Below are positions 1 through 9,662 of a stretch of 57,620 nt of DNA, one piece after another. The stretch covers positions 1 through 57,620 of the forward strand of contig JAKVCU010000070.1 of assembly GCA_022448955.1 (NCBI GenBank), in the 5' to 3' direction. Positions within the stretch are counted from its first letter, which is position 1, and every line of letters starts with the position of its first letter. The position numbers and the translations under genes were made by a program. Source of the stretch: Saprospiraceae bacterium. Its GTDB lineage: Bacteria; Bacteroidota; Bacteroidia; Chitinophagales; Saprospiraceae. Below the pieces are notes generated by a model. It had not been told where the DNA came from and did not search any database. It worked only from the letters and a program-made list of their open reading frames with translations.

Positions 1-73
1 CAGATGTCAGAGCAATAAATCCAAAAAACTTCTTGACATATTTATTCTTAAAAAACTTATTTTTATCGTTCAT
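1..73 (-). CDS. N-terminus of a probable secreted protein (partial, runs off the window)
   Basis: Reading leftward from an ATG at 73, an open frame continues to the window edge. The visible 24 residues begin MNDKNKFFKNKYVKKFFGFI and go on ALTS: a lysine-rich start followed by a hydrophobic run, which is how an export signal begins. No promoter match was found upstream. The body of the gene lies outside the window, so no function can be given. It points the same way as the lipoprotein gene at 274-1048, about 200 bp away, so the two could be neighbours in an accessory cluster. Confidence 0.4.
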   Translation of the reverse strand, partial: MNDKNKFFKNKYVKKFFGFIALTS

Positions 74-273
74 ATGACATGAATTAAAGGATCATTCTTG
101 AAATTAAACACAGTGTAACTTAAGGTTATTGTAATTTTGAACTAGTTGGTTCTGCTCAGCTTAGGTCGCAGTGGAGGCTAATAGTCATAGCTATTAATAT
201 GAGTATGCAACGAAGAGCTGAATAAAAAGATACCTTCAATATACAAATTAATTTAGATTACAGTGTATTAAGC

Positions 274-1048
274 TTATTCTTCATTACATTCATCTGCTGT
301 CAGATATGCATATCCTGACGATACTGCTGCAGACCATCCAACAGCTGTAACAAGTGCAACATTTGTACCGGGCATTGCCAGAATAGCTAAACCCACTCCA
401 GTGAAATAGCCAGCGGCAGCGATCCCATCAGCAGCTATTACCACATTCCAACAGCTCCCCTCTCTTAATTCCAATGCATTACCTCTTCTCAGTTTATCAC
501 TAAGTATATCTCCGTACCCCAAACCTCCATTTTCAGCAGGTAGCCACAATTGAGCAGAGTTCTTTGAAACCTCACAAAATAACAATATTGCATCTCGCTC
601 GGTACCAGTAAGACTTTGTTGGGCATCATTAAAAATCAAATCCAATGAATTTGCTATTTCGTTATAGTGTCCTCCCTGATTAATTATTGAGTTTATTTTC
701 CTGAATAACTCTTTTCCTTTGTTACTTTTTAGAGACATCAATAGTTTCCCAGGATCTCCATATTCAGCAGCATCTTCTATGCTTTTATCTGGTACTGTAA
801 TAGCTTTAGATTCACTGACTTCCTTGAGTGATGTAAAAAAGTCAACTATCATTGTTTCATCAGAGGTTGGTTGAAAGTTGTCGATAGTTTCAATCAAAAT
901 CTCATTGTGGAGGGTTCCAACAGAACGAATTTCTTCTATTGAAAGAGAAAACTCGTTGGCTTTTGGAGTTGCCATTTCTTGTTTATTACAGGCAACGAGT
1001 AATAGGATACCTAATGTGGGATAAGGTATAATGAAAATTGAATTTCAT
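274..1048 (-). pseudogene. putative lipoprotein with a one-base interruption in its signal peptide
   Basis: The uninterrupted ATG frame (975 to 274) gives 233 residues starting MATPKANEF. The frame stays open upstream of that ATG and reads LGILLLVACNKQE, a lipobox with Cys at 990-988, but it reaches a stop at 1047-1045 without an ATG. In the next frame an ATG at 1048 reads MKFNFHYTL. Removing one C from the CCC run at 1018-1020 joins the two into a classic lipoprotein signal, MKFNFHYTLSTLGILLLVAC. A well-spaced promoter sits 29 nt upstream of the 1048 ATG. The mature part has no domain I recognise; its last ~60 residues are glycine/alanine-rich and hydrophobic, bracketed by Cys. Either a recent frameshift, a sequencing error, or a rare ATT start explains this. 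Function unknown. Confidence 0.6.
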
Positions 1049-1076
1049 TTTTTAAAATTTTGAAATTGAAGCTGTC

Positions 1077-1107
1077 CAAAAATATCGTTTGCACAACTTT
1101 AATCAAA
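1077..1107 (-). promoter_or_regulatory. Bacteroidota-type promoter for the lipoprotein gene
   Basis: On the minus strand TTTG (1107-1104) is followed after exactly 19 nt by TATTTTTG (1084-1077). This matches the Bacteroidota consensus TTTG-N19-TAnnTTTG. It lies 29 nt upstream of the ATG at 1048 and so favours that codon as the true start over the ATG at 975. Confidence 0.65.
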
Positions 1108-1858
1108 TAAATAATAATGCCTACTCAATTCAAGGGTTTTCGGCTTCCCCCTTTTCTTAAATATCTTGAATACTAACTTTTTCATCAGTAAAAAATTTAA
1201 GTGGTTAAATGAATAGGTTGAATAACAAACTCTTTAGTAAGGCAGGCACATAAATGTATCAGGCCATGGGAAGACCACCATAGGCGACATTCAATAGATT
1301 AAAGTTTTAACCTTATGGTCGTTGCACTACAGTAAAATTTCGAATCTTCTGCGAATTGATGCGCTGTGTTGCAGAAAACCTAAAGTATTGTTGATCTATT
1401 TATCAGTGACTTAAAAATTGAACGAATTAGAAGTAAGTAATTGAAATTGGTTTCGAATAATCCGTTTTTGAACAAGTATTTTGAATTAGCTCTCTCCGTT
1501 GCTTTGTAACACAAGAACCAATGTTGAAGGTATCAATGATACACTATGGCGGTTCGGATTGAGGAGCCTCGTTCCTATCTTCTTCAAAGGTGAAATTGCT
1601 TTTTGTAATGATGATGTATTTGGGAGACATTAAACAAATTTTCATTTTGCGGATAAGTTTGTTTGATCATTAATTACACTTCAAAAGTACAGGCAAATGT
1701 GGTATGAAATTATGACATATAGGGGGTTCTTGACAGTTGCAAAATGCTAGTTTAAAACTAGATTCAAGTTTTTATTGTGATGATTATCAGTTGTTTGTGA
1801 TAGTGTATTTGGGTTGGGAAAGGCACTTTTTTGAAGTTTTTTTAAAAAGAAAAAGAAT
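1108..1858. other. gene-free stretch of about 750 bp
   Basis: No frame with a convincing start, codon pattern or homology is visible on either strand. It contains a small perfect palindrome at 1747-1761 (7-bp arms) and an AT-rich run before the WYL gene stop. No tRNA or known RNA motif was recognised. It may be decayed sequence. Confidence 0.5.
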
Positions 1859-2935
1859 TTATTCTCCTTCTTTTAAGTAATTATTTAGGCTTTCATTGAT
1901 CAATTTTTTAATTCTCAGCTTTAGCTTTCTTGGAGCCAATACTTGCATACTTGGTCCAAAACCTAGAATGACACGTTCAAATTCGAAATTGACTTGCAAT
2001 TTGAGGTGTACAATAATTCCGTTGTTATCCTTTTTGATAATTTTTTGAGAAGGATGTATAGGCTTTGTAATAATATAGGGTGCATTACGATTATCAATAA
2101 ACAGTTCGATATGCTCTGGTCGTTGATTTTCATTAACTGTAACGCCCACCACATCTTTAAAGTAGTTTTGCATATCGTATTTTCTATTTTCATGATAAGG
2201 AGTCTCCCCGATGGCGAGTTGTTGGATGCGGTCGAGTGCCAGAGTCATTAGTCGCTGCCCTTTATCTCTCATTCCGAGGAGGAACCATCGATTACGGTAT
2301 TCCTTTAATAAATAAGGATGAAATATAAAAAGGTTAGCTTGTCTAGCCTTAAATGATTGATAGGTGATATTAATACTTTGCTTTCGCAAAATGGCTTGAT
2401 AGATTTCATCCAAGTATTCCAACCCTTGAAGATCATCATTTTTCTCAAAGTCAATGATACGAAGTTGTTCATTTTTAGAAGTGTTAATTTTATCCTCTAG
2501 TTTTTGAACCATACCACTGACTTCTTGGAAATGAGAAAATCCTTTAAACTGCTTTAAAATGGCTACGACTTCCGTCAAACGATCCAAATCTTGACCAGTT
2601 AATGGAATATTGGTTATACTATAGTTCGGATTTTCATAAGTATAAAATTTTCGATCTACAACAATAATTGGAGCATTATAACCTAGTTTGTCGGAACGCA
2701 TCATTTGTATGTCTCCTTGCACCGTTCTTCTACTCACACCTTTATCAATACCTTCATATTCGTATAGCGCATCAGAACATGCATCGATAAGATCTTCTAA
2801 AGTCCATTTGCGATATCGATTTTTTAAGCAATTATCGATAGTGCGATAGCGAATAAGGGCATTGCGGTTAACAGGCATATCTAAAGGAATATTTTCTTTT
2901 TCGAAGAAAGTTATTGAAAAGCTGGGTTTTGCCAA
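1859..2935 (-). CDS. WYL-domain transcriptional regulator
   Basis: 358 residues from the first ATG; a second ATG at 2878 gives 339 residues starting MPVNRNALIRY and is the more likely start, because the helix-turn-helix region begins right there. N-terminal ~90 residues: winged-helix-like region (TIDNCLKNRYRKWTLEDLID, then VSRRTVQGDI). From about residue 175 comes the WYL domain, with the motif region KEYRNRWFLLG, followed by a C-terminal WCX-like extension. WYL proteins are DNA-binding regulators that sense ligands, often nucleic-acid related, in DNA-damage or defence settings. Here no defence gene is adjacent, so its target is unknown. It is divergent from the rpsL operon. Confidence 0.85.
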   Translation of the reverse strand: MAKPSFSITFFEKENIPLDMPVNRNALIRYRTIDNCLKNRYRKWTLEDLIDACSDALYEYEGIDKGVSRRTVQGDIQMMRSDKLGYNAPIIVVDRKFYTYENPNYSITNIPLTGQDLDRLTEVVAILKQFKGFSHFQEVSGMVQKLEDKINTSKNEQLRIIDFEKNDDLQGLEYLDEIYQAILRKQSINITYQSFKARQANLFIFHPYLLKEYRNRWFLLGMRDKGQRLMTLALDRIQQLAIGETPYHENRKYDMQNYFKDVVGVTVNENQRPEHIELFIDNRNAPYIITKPIHPSQKIIKKDNNGIIVHLKLQVNFEFERVILGFGPSMQVLAPRKLKLRIKKLINESLNNYLKEGE

Positions 2936-3046
2936 AAGAACAGACAGATAAATGAAGGATAACCGAATAATATTTCTTAAAGATGATAAAGTTTTTGGGG
3001 AGCTGATGGCTAATTAGTAGGGCTATCGAAAATATTTAAAAAGGCT

Positions 3047-3077
3047 TTTGTTTTTCGCAAATAAAAGCATACCTTTG
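3047..3077 (+). promoter_or_regulatory. promoter of the str/S10/spc ribosomal locus
   Basis: TTTG at 3047-3050, 19 nt gap, TACCTTTG at 3070-3077: a full match to the Bacteroidota sigma-A consensus. It leaves a leader of roughly 75-80 nt before the rpsL ATG at 3160. Confidence 0.8.
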
Positions 3078-3159
3078 CAATCGCTTTTCGAGTAGGGGTG
3101 TCCATAAAACACACCAAAGAAAAAGAGAAGCAAGCATAAAAGCAATTAAAAGTTTTAGT

Positions 3160-3534
3160 ATGCCAACAATTAATCAGCTTGTACGTAAGGGCAGAAAAAA
3201 AATAGTGGAAGCGAGCAAGTCTCGTGCTTTGGATAGAAATCCACAACGCCGTGGAGTATGTACCCGTGTATATACTACAACTCCAAAGAAACCTAACTCT
3301 GCATTACGTAAGGTTGCTAAGGTGCGTTTGACGAACGGGATTGAGGTTATTGCCTACATTCCTGGTGAAGGGCATAATTTACAGGAACACTCTATCGTAC
3401 TTGTACGCGGAGGTCGTGTAAAGGATTTGCCTGGTGTACGTTACACAATTGTACGTGGTGCATTAGATACCGCGGGTGTGACGGATCGCCTACAAAGCCG
3501 TTCGAAATACGGAACTAAGCGTCCTAAGAAGTAA
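3160..3534 (+). CDS. rpsL: 30S ribosomal protein S12 (uS12)
   Basis: 124 residues, full length. S12 lies at the decoding centre of the small subunit and controls tRNA selection. The conserved loop KKPNSALRK (43-51) and [11 protein letters not shown] (85-95) are intact. Lys43 and Lys88, the usual sites of streptomycin-resistance changes, are both the wild-type lysine; Asp89 is the residue methylthiolated in some bacteria. It is the first gene of the ribosomal locus, behind the promoter at 3047-3077, and is followed 35 nt later by rpsG. Confidence 0.98.
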   Translation: MPTINQLVRKGRKKIVEASKSRALDRNPQRRGVCTRVYTTTPKKPNSALRKVAKVRLTNGIEVIAYIPGEGHNLQEHSIVLVRGGRVKDLPGVRYTIVRGALDTAGVTDRLQSRSKYGTKRPKK

Positions 3535-3569
3535 TTATGTTTCAAAAAACTAGAAACCTCTAATTAGAG

Positions 3570-4037
3570 ATGAGAAAAAGAAAACCAAAATTAAGGGTAA
3601 TTGCTCCGGATCCGAGATATGGAGATCCAATGGTTACACAGTTTGTGAATAACCTTATGATTCAAGGTAAAAAAAGTGTAGCTTTTAGAGTCTTCTACGA
3701 TGCAATGGATGTAATCAAGGAGCGTACGAAGGCAAACGAGCACGAAGTTTGGTCAAAAGCATTAAAAAATGCTATGCCTCAGGTAGAAGTTCGTAGCCGT
3801 CGTATTGGTGGTGCAACCTTCCAGATTCCAACAGAAATTCGCGCTAAGCGCAAAGTTTCTATTGGTATGAAATGGTTGATCAAGTTTGCTCGCCAAAGAA
3901 GTGGTAAAGGTATTGCTGAAAAATTAGCCGCAGAGCTAATTGCAGCTAGTAAGGGTGAAGGTGGTGCTGTAAAGCGTAAAGAAGATACGCATAAAATGGC
4001 AGAATCTAACCGTGCTTTCGCACACTTTAAAGTGTAA
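3570..4037 (+). CDS. rpsG: 30S ribosomal protein S7 (uS7)
   Basis: 155 residues, normal length. S7 nucleates assembly of the 30S head by binding the 3' domain of 16S rRNA and contacts the E site. The start RKPKLRVIAPDPRYGDPMV is the Bacteroidota variant of the usual N-terminus; the C-terminal KMAESNRAFAHFKV matches the family. It lies in the standard rpsL-rpsG-fusA order. No Shine-Dalgarno sequence precedes it; the upstream sequence is A/T-rich. Confidence 0.97.
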   Translation: MRKRKPKLRVIAPDPRYGDPMVTQFVNNLMIQGKKSVAFRVFYDAMDVIKERTKANEHEVWSKALKNAMPQVEVRSRRIGGATFQIPTEIRAKRKVSIGMKWLIKFARQRSGKGIAEKLAAELIAASKGEGGAVKRKEDTHKMAESNRAFAHFKV

Positions 4038-4080
4038 TCTTTAAGCTTTCATAAATTAAATATATCACAAGGAAGTTGTC

Positions 4081-6210
4081 ATGGCAAAAGATCTAAAATT
4101 TACAAGGAATATCGGTATCGCTGCACACATCGATGCTGGTAAGACAACGACTACAGAGCGTGTTCTTTATTACACCGGTATTAGTCACAAGATCGGTGAA
4201 GTTCACGATGGTGCCGCAACGATGGATTGGATGGAGCAGGAGCAAGAACGTGGTATTACCATCACTTCTGCAGCAACCAAAACCTCATGGCAGTGGGCTG
4301 ACCAAGAGTATGCGATCAATATCATCGATACCCCAGGTCACGTTGATTTCACCGTAGAGGTGGAGCGCTCTTTGCGCGTTCTTGATGGTGTAGTAGCGTT
4401 ATACTGTGCAGTGAGTGGTGTTGAACCACAGTCTGAAACAGTATTCCGTCAAATGGATCGCTACAAAGTTCCACGTATCGGCTTCGTAAACAAAATGGAC
4501 CGTTCTGGAGCTGACTACTTCGCTGTAATCGAAGATATCAAAGAAAAGTTAGGTGCAAATGCTATCGCAGTACAGGTACCTATCGGATCGGAAGAAACCT
4601 TCCGAGGTGTGGTTGATTTGGTTACTAACGAAGCTGTAATCTGGAATGAGCACGACTTCGGTATGACTTATGAAGTGATTGATATTCCTGAAGATCTTAA
4701 AGAAACAGTTTTGGAGCGTCGTGAGCAGCTTCTAGAAGCAATCGCAGAATACGACGAGTCTCTAATGGAAAAATTCTTTGAGGATCCAGACTCAATTACA
4801 AAAGAAGAAATGCGTGCAGCAGTTCGTGCGGCAGTATGCGATATGAGCATCATGCCAATATACTGTGGCTCTGCGTTCAAAAATAAAGGTGTTCAAGCTG
4901 TATTGGATGCAGTATGTACATTCTTACCTTCTCCACTTGATGTAGAAGCTATCGAAGGTACTAATCCTAATACAGAAGAGCCAGAAAAAAGAAAGCCTAG
5001 TGTTGACGATCCTTTCGCAGCATTGGCATTCAAAATCGCTACTGACCCTTACGTAGGTCGTTTGGCATTCTTCCGCGCTTATTCTGGTAAGCTAGATGCA
5101 GGTTCATACGTGTTGAATACACGCTCGGGTAAGAAAGAGCGTATCTCTCGTCTTTACCAAATGCACTCTAATAAGCAAAATCCAATTAGCAGCGTAGAAG
5201 CTGGTGATATTGCAGCAGCTGTGGGTTTCAAGGACTTGAGAACAGGTGATACGATCTGTGATGAAAAAAATCCAATCGTTCTGGAATCAATGACTTTCCC
5301 TGATCCAGTAATCGGTTTAGCAATTGAGCCTAAGTCTCAGAAAGATTTGGACAAGTTGGGTATGGGATTAGCTAAATTAGCTGAAGAAGATCCAACTTTC
5401 CGTGTAAGGTACGATGAAGATACGAACCAAACCGTTATTAGCGGTATGGGTGAACTTCACCTTGAAATTATCGTGGATCGTTTGAAACGTGAATTTAAGG
5501 TAGAAGTAAATGAAGGTGCTCCTCAGGTGAACTACAAAGAAGCATTAACTGCTAAAGTAGAACACCGTGAGCGATTGAAGAAGCAGTCGGGTGGTTCCGG
5601 TTTATTTGCTGATATGCAGTTTGAATTGGGCCCTGCAGATGAAGAATTCCTAGAAAGTGAAGACTTTAAGGATGGAAAGGTGAAACTACAATTCGAGTGG
5701 GGTATCGTTGGTGGTGCAATTGATAAGAATTATCAAAAGCCGATCAAAGATGGTTTCACATCGATGATGGATAATGGTGTACTAGCTGGATATGGTATCG
5801 ATAGTATGAAAGTTCGGGTTTTTGATGGATCTATGCACGCTGTGGATTCTAAGCCAATTGCTTTCGAACTTTGTGCTAAGGAAGGTTTTAAAGCAGCAGC
5901 CAACCAAGCTAAGCCTGTTTTAATGGAGCCTATCATGAAATTAGAAGTGATTACACCAGAAGAATATGTAGGTACCGTAATTGGTGACTTAAATCGTCGT
6001 CGTGGTTTGCCGAAAGGTCAAGAGCAACGCAACGGTGGTGCCGTCTCTATCTCAGCTGATGTACCATTGGCTCAGATGTTTGGCTATGTTACTCAATTAC
6101 GTACGATTACCTCTGGTCGAGCAAGCTCTACAATGGAGTTCTCGCACTACGCAGAAGCACCATCTGGTGTTGCTAAAGAGGTGATTGCAAAAGCAAATGG
6201 AGAAGGATAG
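4081..6210 (+). CDS. fusA: elongation factor G
   Basis: 709 residues, full length. This GTPase moves tRNAs and mRNA through the ribosome and helps recycle ribosomes with RRF. P-loop [12 protein letters not shown] (15-26), switch [10 protein letters not shown], and NKMD guanine-specificity motif are all present, followed by EF-G domains II-V ([14 protein letters not shown] near the end of domain V). It is third in the str operon. The tuf gene that often follows fusA is absent; a 110-nt gap with a hairpin leads directly into rpsJ. Confidence 0.98.
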   Translation: MAKDLKFTRNIGIAAHIDAGKTTTTERVLYYTGISHKIGEVHDGAATMDWMEQEQERGITITSAATKTSWQWADQEYAINIIDTPGHVDFTVEVERSLRVLDGVVALYCAVSGVEPQSETVFRQMDRYKVPRIGFVNKMDRSGADYFAVIEDIKEKLGANAIAVQVPIGSEETFRGVVDLVTNEAVIWNEHDFGMTYEVIDIPEDLKETVLERREQLLEAIAEYDESLMEKFFEDPDSITKEEMRAAVRAAVCDMSIMPIYCGSAFKNKGVQAVLDAVCTFLPSPLDVEAIEGTNPNTEEPEKRKPSVDDPFAALAFKIATDPYVGRLAFFRAYSGKLDAGSYVLNTRSGKKERISRLYQMHSNKQNPISSVEAGDIAAAVGFKDLRTGDTICDEKNPIVLESMTFPDPVIGLAIEPKSQKDLDKLGMGLAKLAEEDPTFRVRYDEDTNQTVISGMGELHLEIIVDRLKREFKVEVNEGAPQVNYKEALTAKVEHRERLKKQSGGSGLFADMQFELGPADEEFLESEDFKDGKVKLQFEWGIVGGAIDKNYQKPIKDGFTSMMDNGVLAGYGIDSMKVRVFDGSMHAVDSKPIAFELCAKEGFKAAANQAKPVLMEPIMKLEVITPEEYVGTVIGDLNRRRGLPKGQEQRNGGAVSISADVPLAQMFGYVTQLRTITSGRASSTMEFSHYAEAPSGVAKEVIAKANGEG

Positions 6211-6248
6211 TATATCCTTATTACTAGATAAGTTGTGAACAAAGAAAT

Positions 6249-6277
6249 CGGAAGTTGCATAAGAAATGTAACTTCCG
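6249..6277 (+). promoter_or_regulatory. hairpin between fusA and rpsJ
   Basis: An 11-bp stem (6249-6259 with 6267-6277, one G-U pair) and a 7-nt loop. It is followed by an A-rich rather than a T-rich run, so it is not an obvious terminator. It could be an RNA-processing or regulatory site at the str/S10 boundary. Confidence 0.4.
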
Positions 6278-6319
6278 AATCTTGAAAAAAGTAGATATTC
6301 AATTTAACTAATTGAAGGC

Positions 6320-6628
6320 ATGAATCAAAAAATTAGAATTAAACTTCGTTCCTACGATCACAACTTAGTAGATAAGTCTACTGAGAAAATCGTTAAAACG
6401 GTACGCAATAGCGGTGCTGTGGTTACTGGTCCGATTCCGCTGCCCACTGAGAAAAAAATCTTTACCGTGCTTCGTTCTCCGCACGTCAATAAGAAATCTC
6501 GCGAGCAGTTCCAGTTACGCACACATAAGCGCCTCATAGAAATTTATACTCCCACCCAGAAAACGGTAGATGCCCTATCGAAGCTGGAATTGCCAAGCGG
6601 AGTAGATATTCAGGTAAAATTGACGTGA
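6320..6628 (+). CDS. rpsJ: 30S ribosomal protein S10 (uS10)
   Basis: 102 residues, standard length. S10 belongs to the 30S head and, as NusE, can also bind NusB in transcription antitermination. [21 protein letters not shown] and [19 protein letters not shown] are family signatures. It opens the S10 gene group; the next gene, rplC, follows after a 180-nt gap that carries a small hairpin near 6648-6669. Confidence 0.97.
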   Translation: MNQKIRIKLRSYDHNLVDKSTEKIVKTVRNSGAVVTGPIPLPTEKKIFTVLRSPHVNKKSREQFQLRTHKRLIEIYTPTQKTVDALSKLELPSGVDIQVKLT

Positions 6629-6808
6629 TAATTATTTAGATACAGCATAAGCCTCAGGGTTTAGGCTCATCGATATAGTAGTTGAATTTTTCAAATATAT
6701 TAGCTATTAGATACTAGTAGTTATAAAAACTGCCAAGTCTGATGCCTAATATGTACGAAAAGCACTAGCAGAATTTTCAACTTCTGTCATCATCTAAAAA
6801 ATAGTTCG

Positions 6809-7432
6809 ATGAACGGATTAATCGGAAAAAAAGTCGGTATGACGAGCGTCTATGACAATTTAGGACGCCACGTTGCATGTACCGTCGTAGAAGCAGGACC
6901 ATGTATTGTAACTCAGGTAAAGTCTGAGGATACGGATGGATATACTGCAACACAATTAGGATTTGGCGAAGCAAAAGCCAAGAACACATCCAAAGCTCTC
7001 CTAGGGCATTTCGACAACGCAAAAACAGCGCCAAAGCGCAAAACAGTAGAATTTCGCGATTTTGATATCGCTGAAAAAGGTCTTGGAGATATTATCAAAG
7101 TGGAGGAAGTCTTCGAAGAAGGCGAAAAAATCAGCGCAGTTGGTACCACTAAAGGTAAAGGTTTCCAAGGGGTTGTAAAACGTCACGGTTTCGCCGGTGT
7201 AAACGATGCAACTCACGGTCAGCACAACCGTCAACGTGCTCCAGGTTCTATCGGTGCAGCTTCTTACCCCGCAAAGGTATTTAAGGGCATGCGTATGGCT
7301 GGACGTACAGGCGGCAAGAGAGTTAAGGTGAAAAACTTGGAAGTAATCAAAATCTTCCCAGAGAAAAACTTAATCCTTGTCAAAGGTGCTATTCCAGGTC
7401 ACAAAGGTTCGATTATTATTCTTGAAAAGTAA
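6809..7432 (+). CDS. rplC: 50S ribosomal protein L3 (uL3)
   Basis: 207 residues. L3 is an early 23S rRNA binder close to the peptidyl-transferase centre. [16 protein letters not shown] and the central loop with [15 protein letters not shown] and [14 protein letters not shown] are typical, including the Gln that PrmB methylates in other bacteria. The 180-nt upstream gap is the longest inside the S10 section and could hold a leader for autoregulation, but no known motif was recognised. Confidence 0.97.
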   Translation: MNGLIGKKVGMTSVYDNLGRHVACTVVEAGPCIVTQVKSEDTDGYTATQLGFGEAKAKNTSKALLGHFDNAKTAPKRKTVEFRDFDIAEKGLGDIIKVEEVFEEGEKISAVGTTKGKGFQGVVKRHGFAGVNDATHGQHNRQRAPGSIGAASYPAKVFKGMRMAGRTGGKRVKVKNLEVIKIFPEKNLILVKGAIPGHKGSIIILEK

Positions 7433-7478
7433 AATCGTTTTATCGCCAAATGTGGCACAACGATAAAAACGTATTATA

Positions 7479-8105
7479 ATGAAACTCGAAGTTTTAAATA
7501 TTCAAGGCGAGAGTACAGGCAGATCAGTAGAATTGCCTGAGAATGTTTTCGGGGTAGAGCCAAATGAGCACGCGGTCTATCTTGTAGTGAAGCAGTACTT
7601 AGCGAATCAACGCCAAGGTACACACAAATCAAAAGAACGTGGTGAAGTTGCAGGTTCTACAAAGAAGTTGAAACGTCAGAAGGGTACAGGTACAGCTCGT
7701 TTTGGTGATATCAAAAACCCAATCTTCCGCGGTGGTGGTCGTGTATTCGGACCAAGACCTCGCAATTACAGCTCCAAGCTGAATAAAAAAGTGAAACGTC
7801 TGGCAAGAAATTCTGCTCTTAGCAGTAAACTTTCAGCTGGTGAAATCATTATTGTTGAAGATTTCTCTTTTGATTCTCCCAAAACTAAAGGGTACATCAA
7901 TATCCTTGACTCTCTGAAAGTAAATGGTGAAAAAACACTGTTAGTAACCTCTGATTACGAGCGTGAAGTATTGCTTTCTTGTCGTAACATTCCGGGATCT
8001 CAAGTAATGAGAGCGATAGATTTGAATACTTACGACATCCTGAAAGCTAGAAAATTGATTCTTTCAGAAGGTGCAGTAAGCAAAATTATTGAAACTTTGA
8101 ACTAG
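7479..8105 (+). CDS. rplD: 50S ribosomal protein L4 (uL4)
   Basis: 208 residues. L4 helps 23S rRNA fold and its long loop lines the peptide exit tunnel. The loop sequence KKLKRQKGTGTARFGDIKNP and GGGRVFGPRPRNYS are diagnostic. In enterobacteria L4 represses its own operon; whether that holds here is unknown. It is followed 33 nt later by rplW. Confidence 0.97.
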   Translation: MKLEVLNIQGESTGRSVELPENVFGVEPNEHAVYLVVKQYLANQRQGTHKSKERGEVAGSTKKLKRQKGTGTARFGDIKNPIFRGGGRVFGPRPRNYSSKLNKKVKRLARNSALSSKLSAGEIIIVEDFSFDSPKTKGYINILDSLKVNGEKTLLVTSDYEREVLLSCRNIPGSQVMRAIDLNTYDILKARKLILSEGAVSKIIETLN

Positions 8106-8138
8106 GTCTTGTCCTAGTTTAAGAAATAATTATTGAAA

Positions 8139-8435
8139 ATGGCTAAGACAATACTTATTAAGCCGCTGATTACAGAGAAATCTGAAATGCTTTCAGAAGA
8201 TCTTAATCAATACAGCTTTATTGTTGATAAAAAATCTAACAAGATTGAAATCAAAAAGGCTGTTGAAGAAATGTACAGAGTATCGGTTGAATCAGTCAAT
8301 ACAATGGTAATGCCTGGTAAATTAAAAAACCGTTCTACTCGTTCAGGTTTACTTCGTGGTCGCGTTTCTTCTTATAAAAAGGCAGTCGTTAAACTGTCAG
8401 AAGGTGAAGAAATTGACTTTTTCGGTGATATCTAA
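8139..8435 (+). CDS. rplW: 50S ribosomal protein L23 (uL23)
   Basis: 98 residues from the ATG at 8139 (MAKTILIKPLITEKS). A TTG two codons upstream is in frame but ATG is the usual start for this protein. L23 sits at the exit-tunnel rim and is the docking site for trigger factor and SRP. ITEKS near the start and the NKIEIKKAVE motif are typical. Confidence 0.95.
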   Translation: MAKTILIKPLITEKSEMLSEDLNQYSFIVDKKSNKIEIKKAVEEMYRVSVESVNTMVMPGKLKNRSTRSGLLRGRVSSYKKAVVKLSEGEEIDFFGDI

Positions 8436-8495
8436 TTTTTGAAAAGAGATCGTTGATTTCACTGTCTAGTGAAGCCAACCACAAATCAAATAAAG

Positions 8496-9323
8496 ATGGC
8501 TGTTAAAAAATATAGTCCGGTCACTCCTGGTACTCGTTTTAGAGTAGGTAATGCATTTACAGAGATTACGACAAGCAAGCCAGAAAAGAGTTTGCTTGCT
8601 CCTCTAAAAAAGTCAGGAGGTCGTAACAATGATGGTCGTATGACTATGCGCCAAAGAGGTGGTGGACACAAGCGTCGTTACCGTATTATTGACTTTAAGC
8701 GCAACAAAGAAGGTATGATGGCAGAGGTGAAGACGATTGAGTACGATCCAAACCGTTCTGCTTTTATCGCATTACTTCAGTACGAGGATGGCGAGAAAAC
8801 ATATATTATCGCACCTGATGGACTTAAAGTAGGTGATCAAATTACTTCTGGTAAAGGGGCTACCCCAAATGTCGGTAATGCCTTGTACCTCAGTGAAATT
8901 CCACTAGGATCTACCATTCATGCAATTGAAATGTACCCTGGAAAAGGTGCAGCAATGGCAAGAAGTGCTGGTACTTACGGAACACTAGTGAGTCGTGAAG
9001 GAAAGTATGCAATCGTTAAATTACCTTCTGGTGAAGTACGTCGTGTCCTTTTAACTTGTAAAGCAGTTATTGGATCAACTTCTAACCCTGATCATGGCCT
9101 ACAAGTGCTAGGTAAGGCAGGTAGAAGCCGCTGGTTAGGTAAACGCCCGCATGTTCGTGGTGTTGCTATGAACCCAGTCGATCACCCAATGGGTGGTGGT
9201 GAAGGACGTCAGTCTGGTGGTCACCCTCGTTCAAGAACTGGCTTGATGGCTAAAGGTAAGAAGACTCGTAATCCGAAAAAAGCTTCTAACCGTTTGATCG
9301 TCACGAAGAGAAAGAAAAAATAA
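8496..9323 (+). CDS. rplB: 50S ribosomal protein L2 (uL2)
   Basis: 275 residues from the ATG at 8496 ([15 protein letters not shown]). An in-frame GTG at 8469 would add nine residues not seen in the family, so it was not used. L2 is needed for subunit association and peptidyl transfer. [16 protein letters not shown] near the C-terminus contains the conserved histidine (DHP) near the active centre. Ends in a basic tail. Confidence 0.97.
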   Translation: MAVKKYSPVTPGTRFRVGNAFTEITTSKPEKSLLAPLKKSGGRNNDGRMTMRQRGGGHKRRYRIIDFKRNKEGMMAEVKTIEYDPNRSAFIALLQYEDGEKTYIIAPDGLKVGDQITSGKGATPNVGNALYLSEIPLGSTIHAIEMYPGKGAAMARSAGTYGTLVSREGKYAIVKLPSGEVRRVLLTCKAVIGSTSNPDHGLQVLGKAGRSRWLGKRPHVRGVAMNPVDHPMGGGEGRQSGGHPRSRTGLMAKGKKTRNPKKASNRLIVTKRKKK

Positions 9324-9354
9324 TTTTCAACATCAATAGATAACTCGAAGCACA

Positions 9355-9621
9355 ATGCCTAGATCACTTAAAAAGGGTCCTTACGTTTTTCATAAGTTGT
9401 TGAAAAAAGTAGACAAAGCAAAAGAATCTAAGAAGAAGGTAGTAGTGAAGACTTGGTCTCGTTCTTCTATGATCATCCCTGATATGGTAGGTGAAACAAT
9501 CGCTGTCCATAATGGTAAAACTTTTATCCCAGTTTTTGTTACTGAGATGATGGTAGGTCACAAGTTAGGTGAATTTGCTCCTACTCGTAACTATAAAGGA
9601 CACTCTGGTAATCGTAAATAA
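9355..9621 (+). CDS. rpsS: 30S ribosomal protein S19 (uS19)
   Basis: 88 residues, standard. S19 sits in the 30S head and forms bridges to the 50S subunit. [18 protein letters not shown] and [19 protein letters not shown] are family signatures. 41 nt separate it from rplV. Confidence 0.97.
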   Translation: MPRSLKKGPYVFHKLLKKVDKAKESKKKVVVKTWSRSSMIIPDMVGETIAVHNGKTFIPVFVTEMMVGHKLGEFAPTRNYKGHSGNRK

Positions 9622-9662
9622 TCATTTCACCCATGGGTGAACAATGAAAAATATTAAGAATA

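Noticed and set aside
1108-1858. Possible CRISPR, retron or tRNA remnants in the left gene-free stretch
   Set aside because: No regular repeats and spacers, no reverse-transcriptase frame and no tRNA arms could be found; only a 7-bp palindrome.
1859-2935. WYL regulator as part of a phage-defence island
   Set aside because: WYL proteins often sit in such islands, but the neighbours here are a lipoprotein and the ribosomal locus; no nuclease, helicase or other effector is present.
3010-3246. Short minus-strand frame over the rpsL promoter
   Set aside because: Overlaps the promoter and the start of rpsL; Cys/Phe-rich and without a plausible start context.
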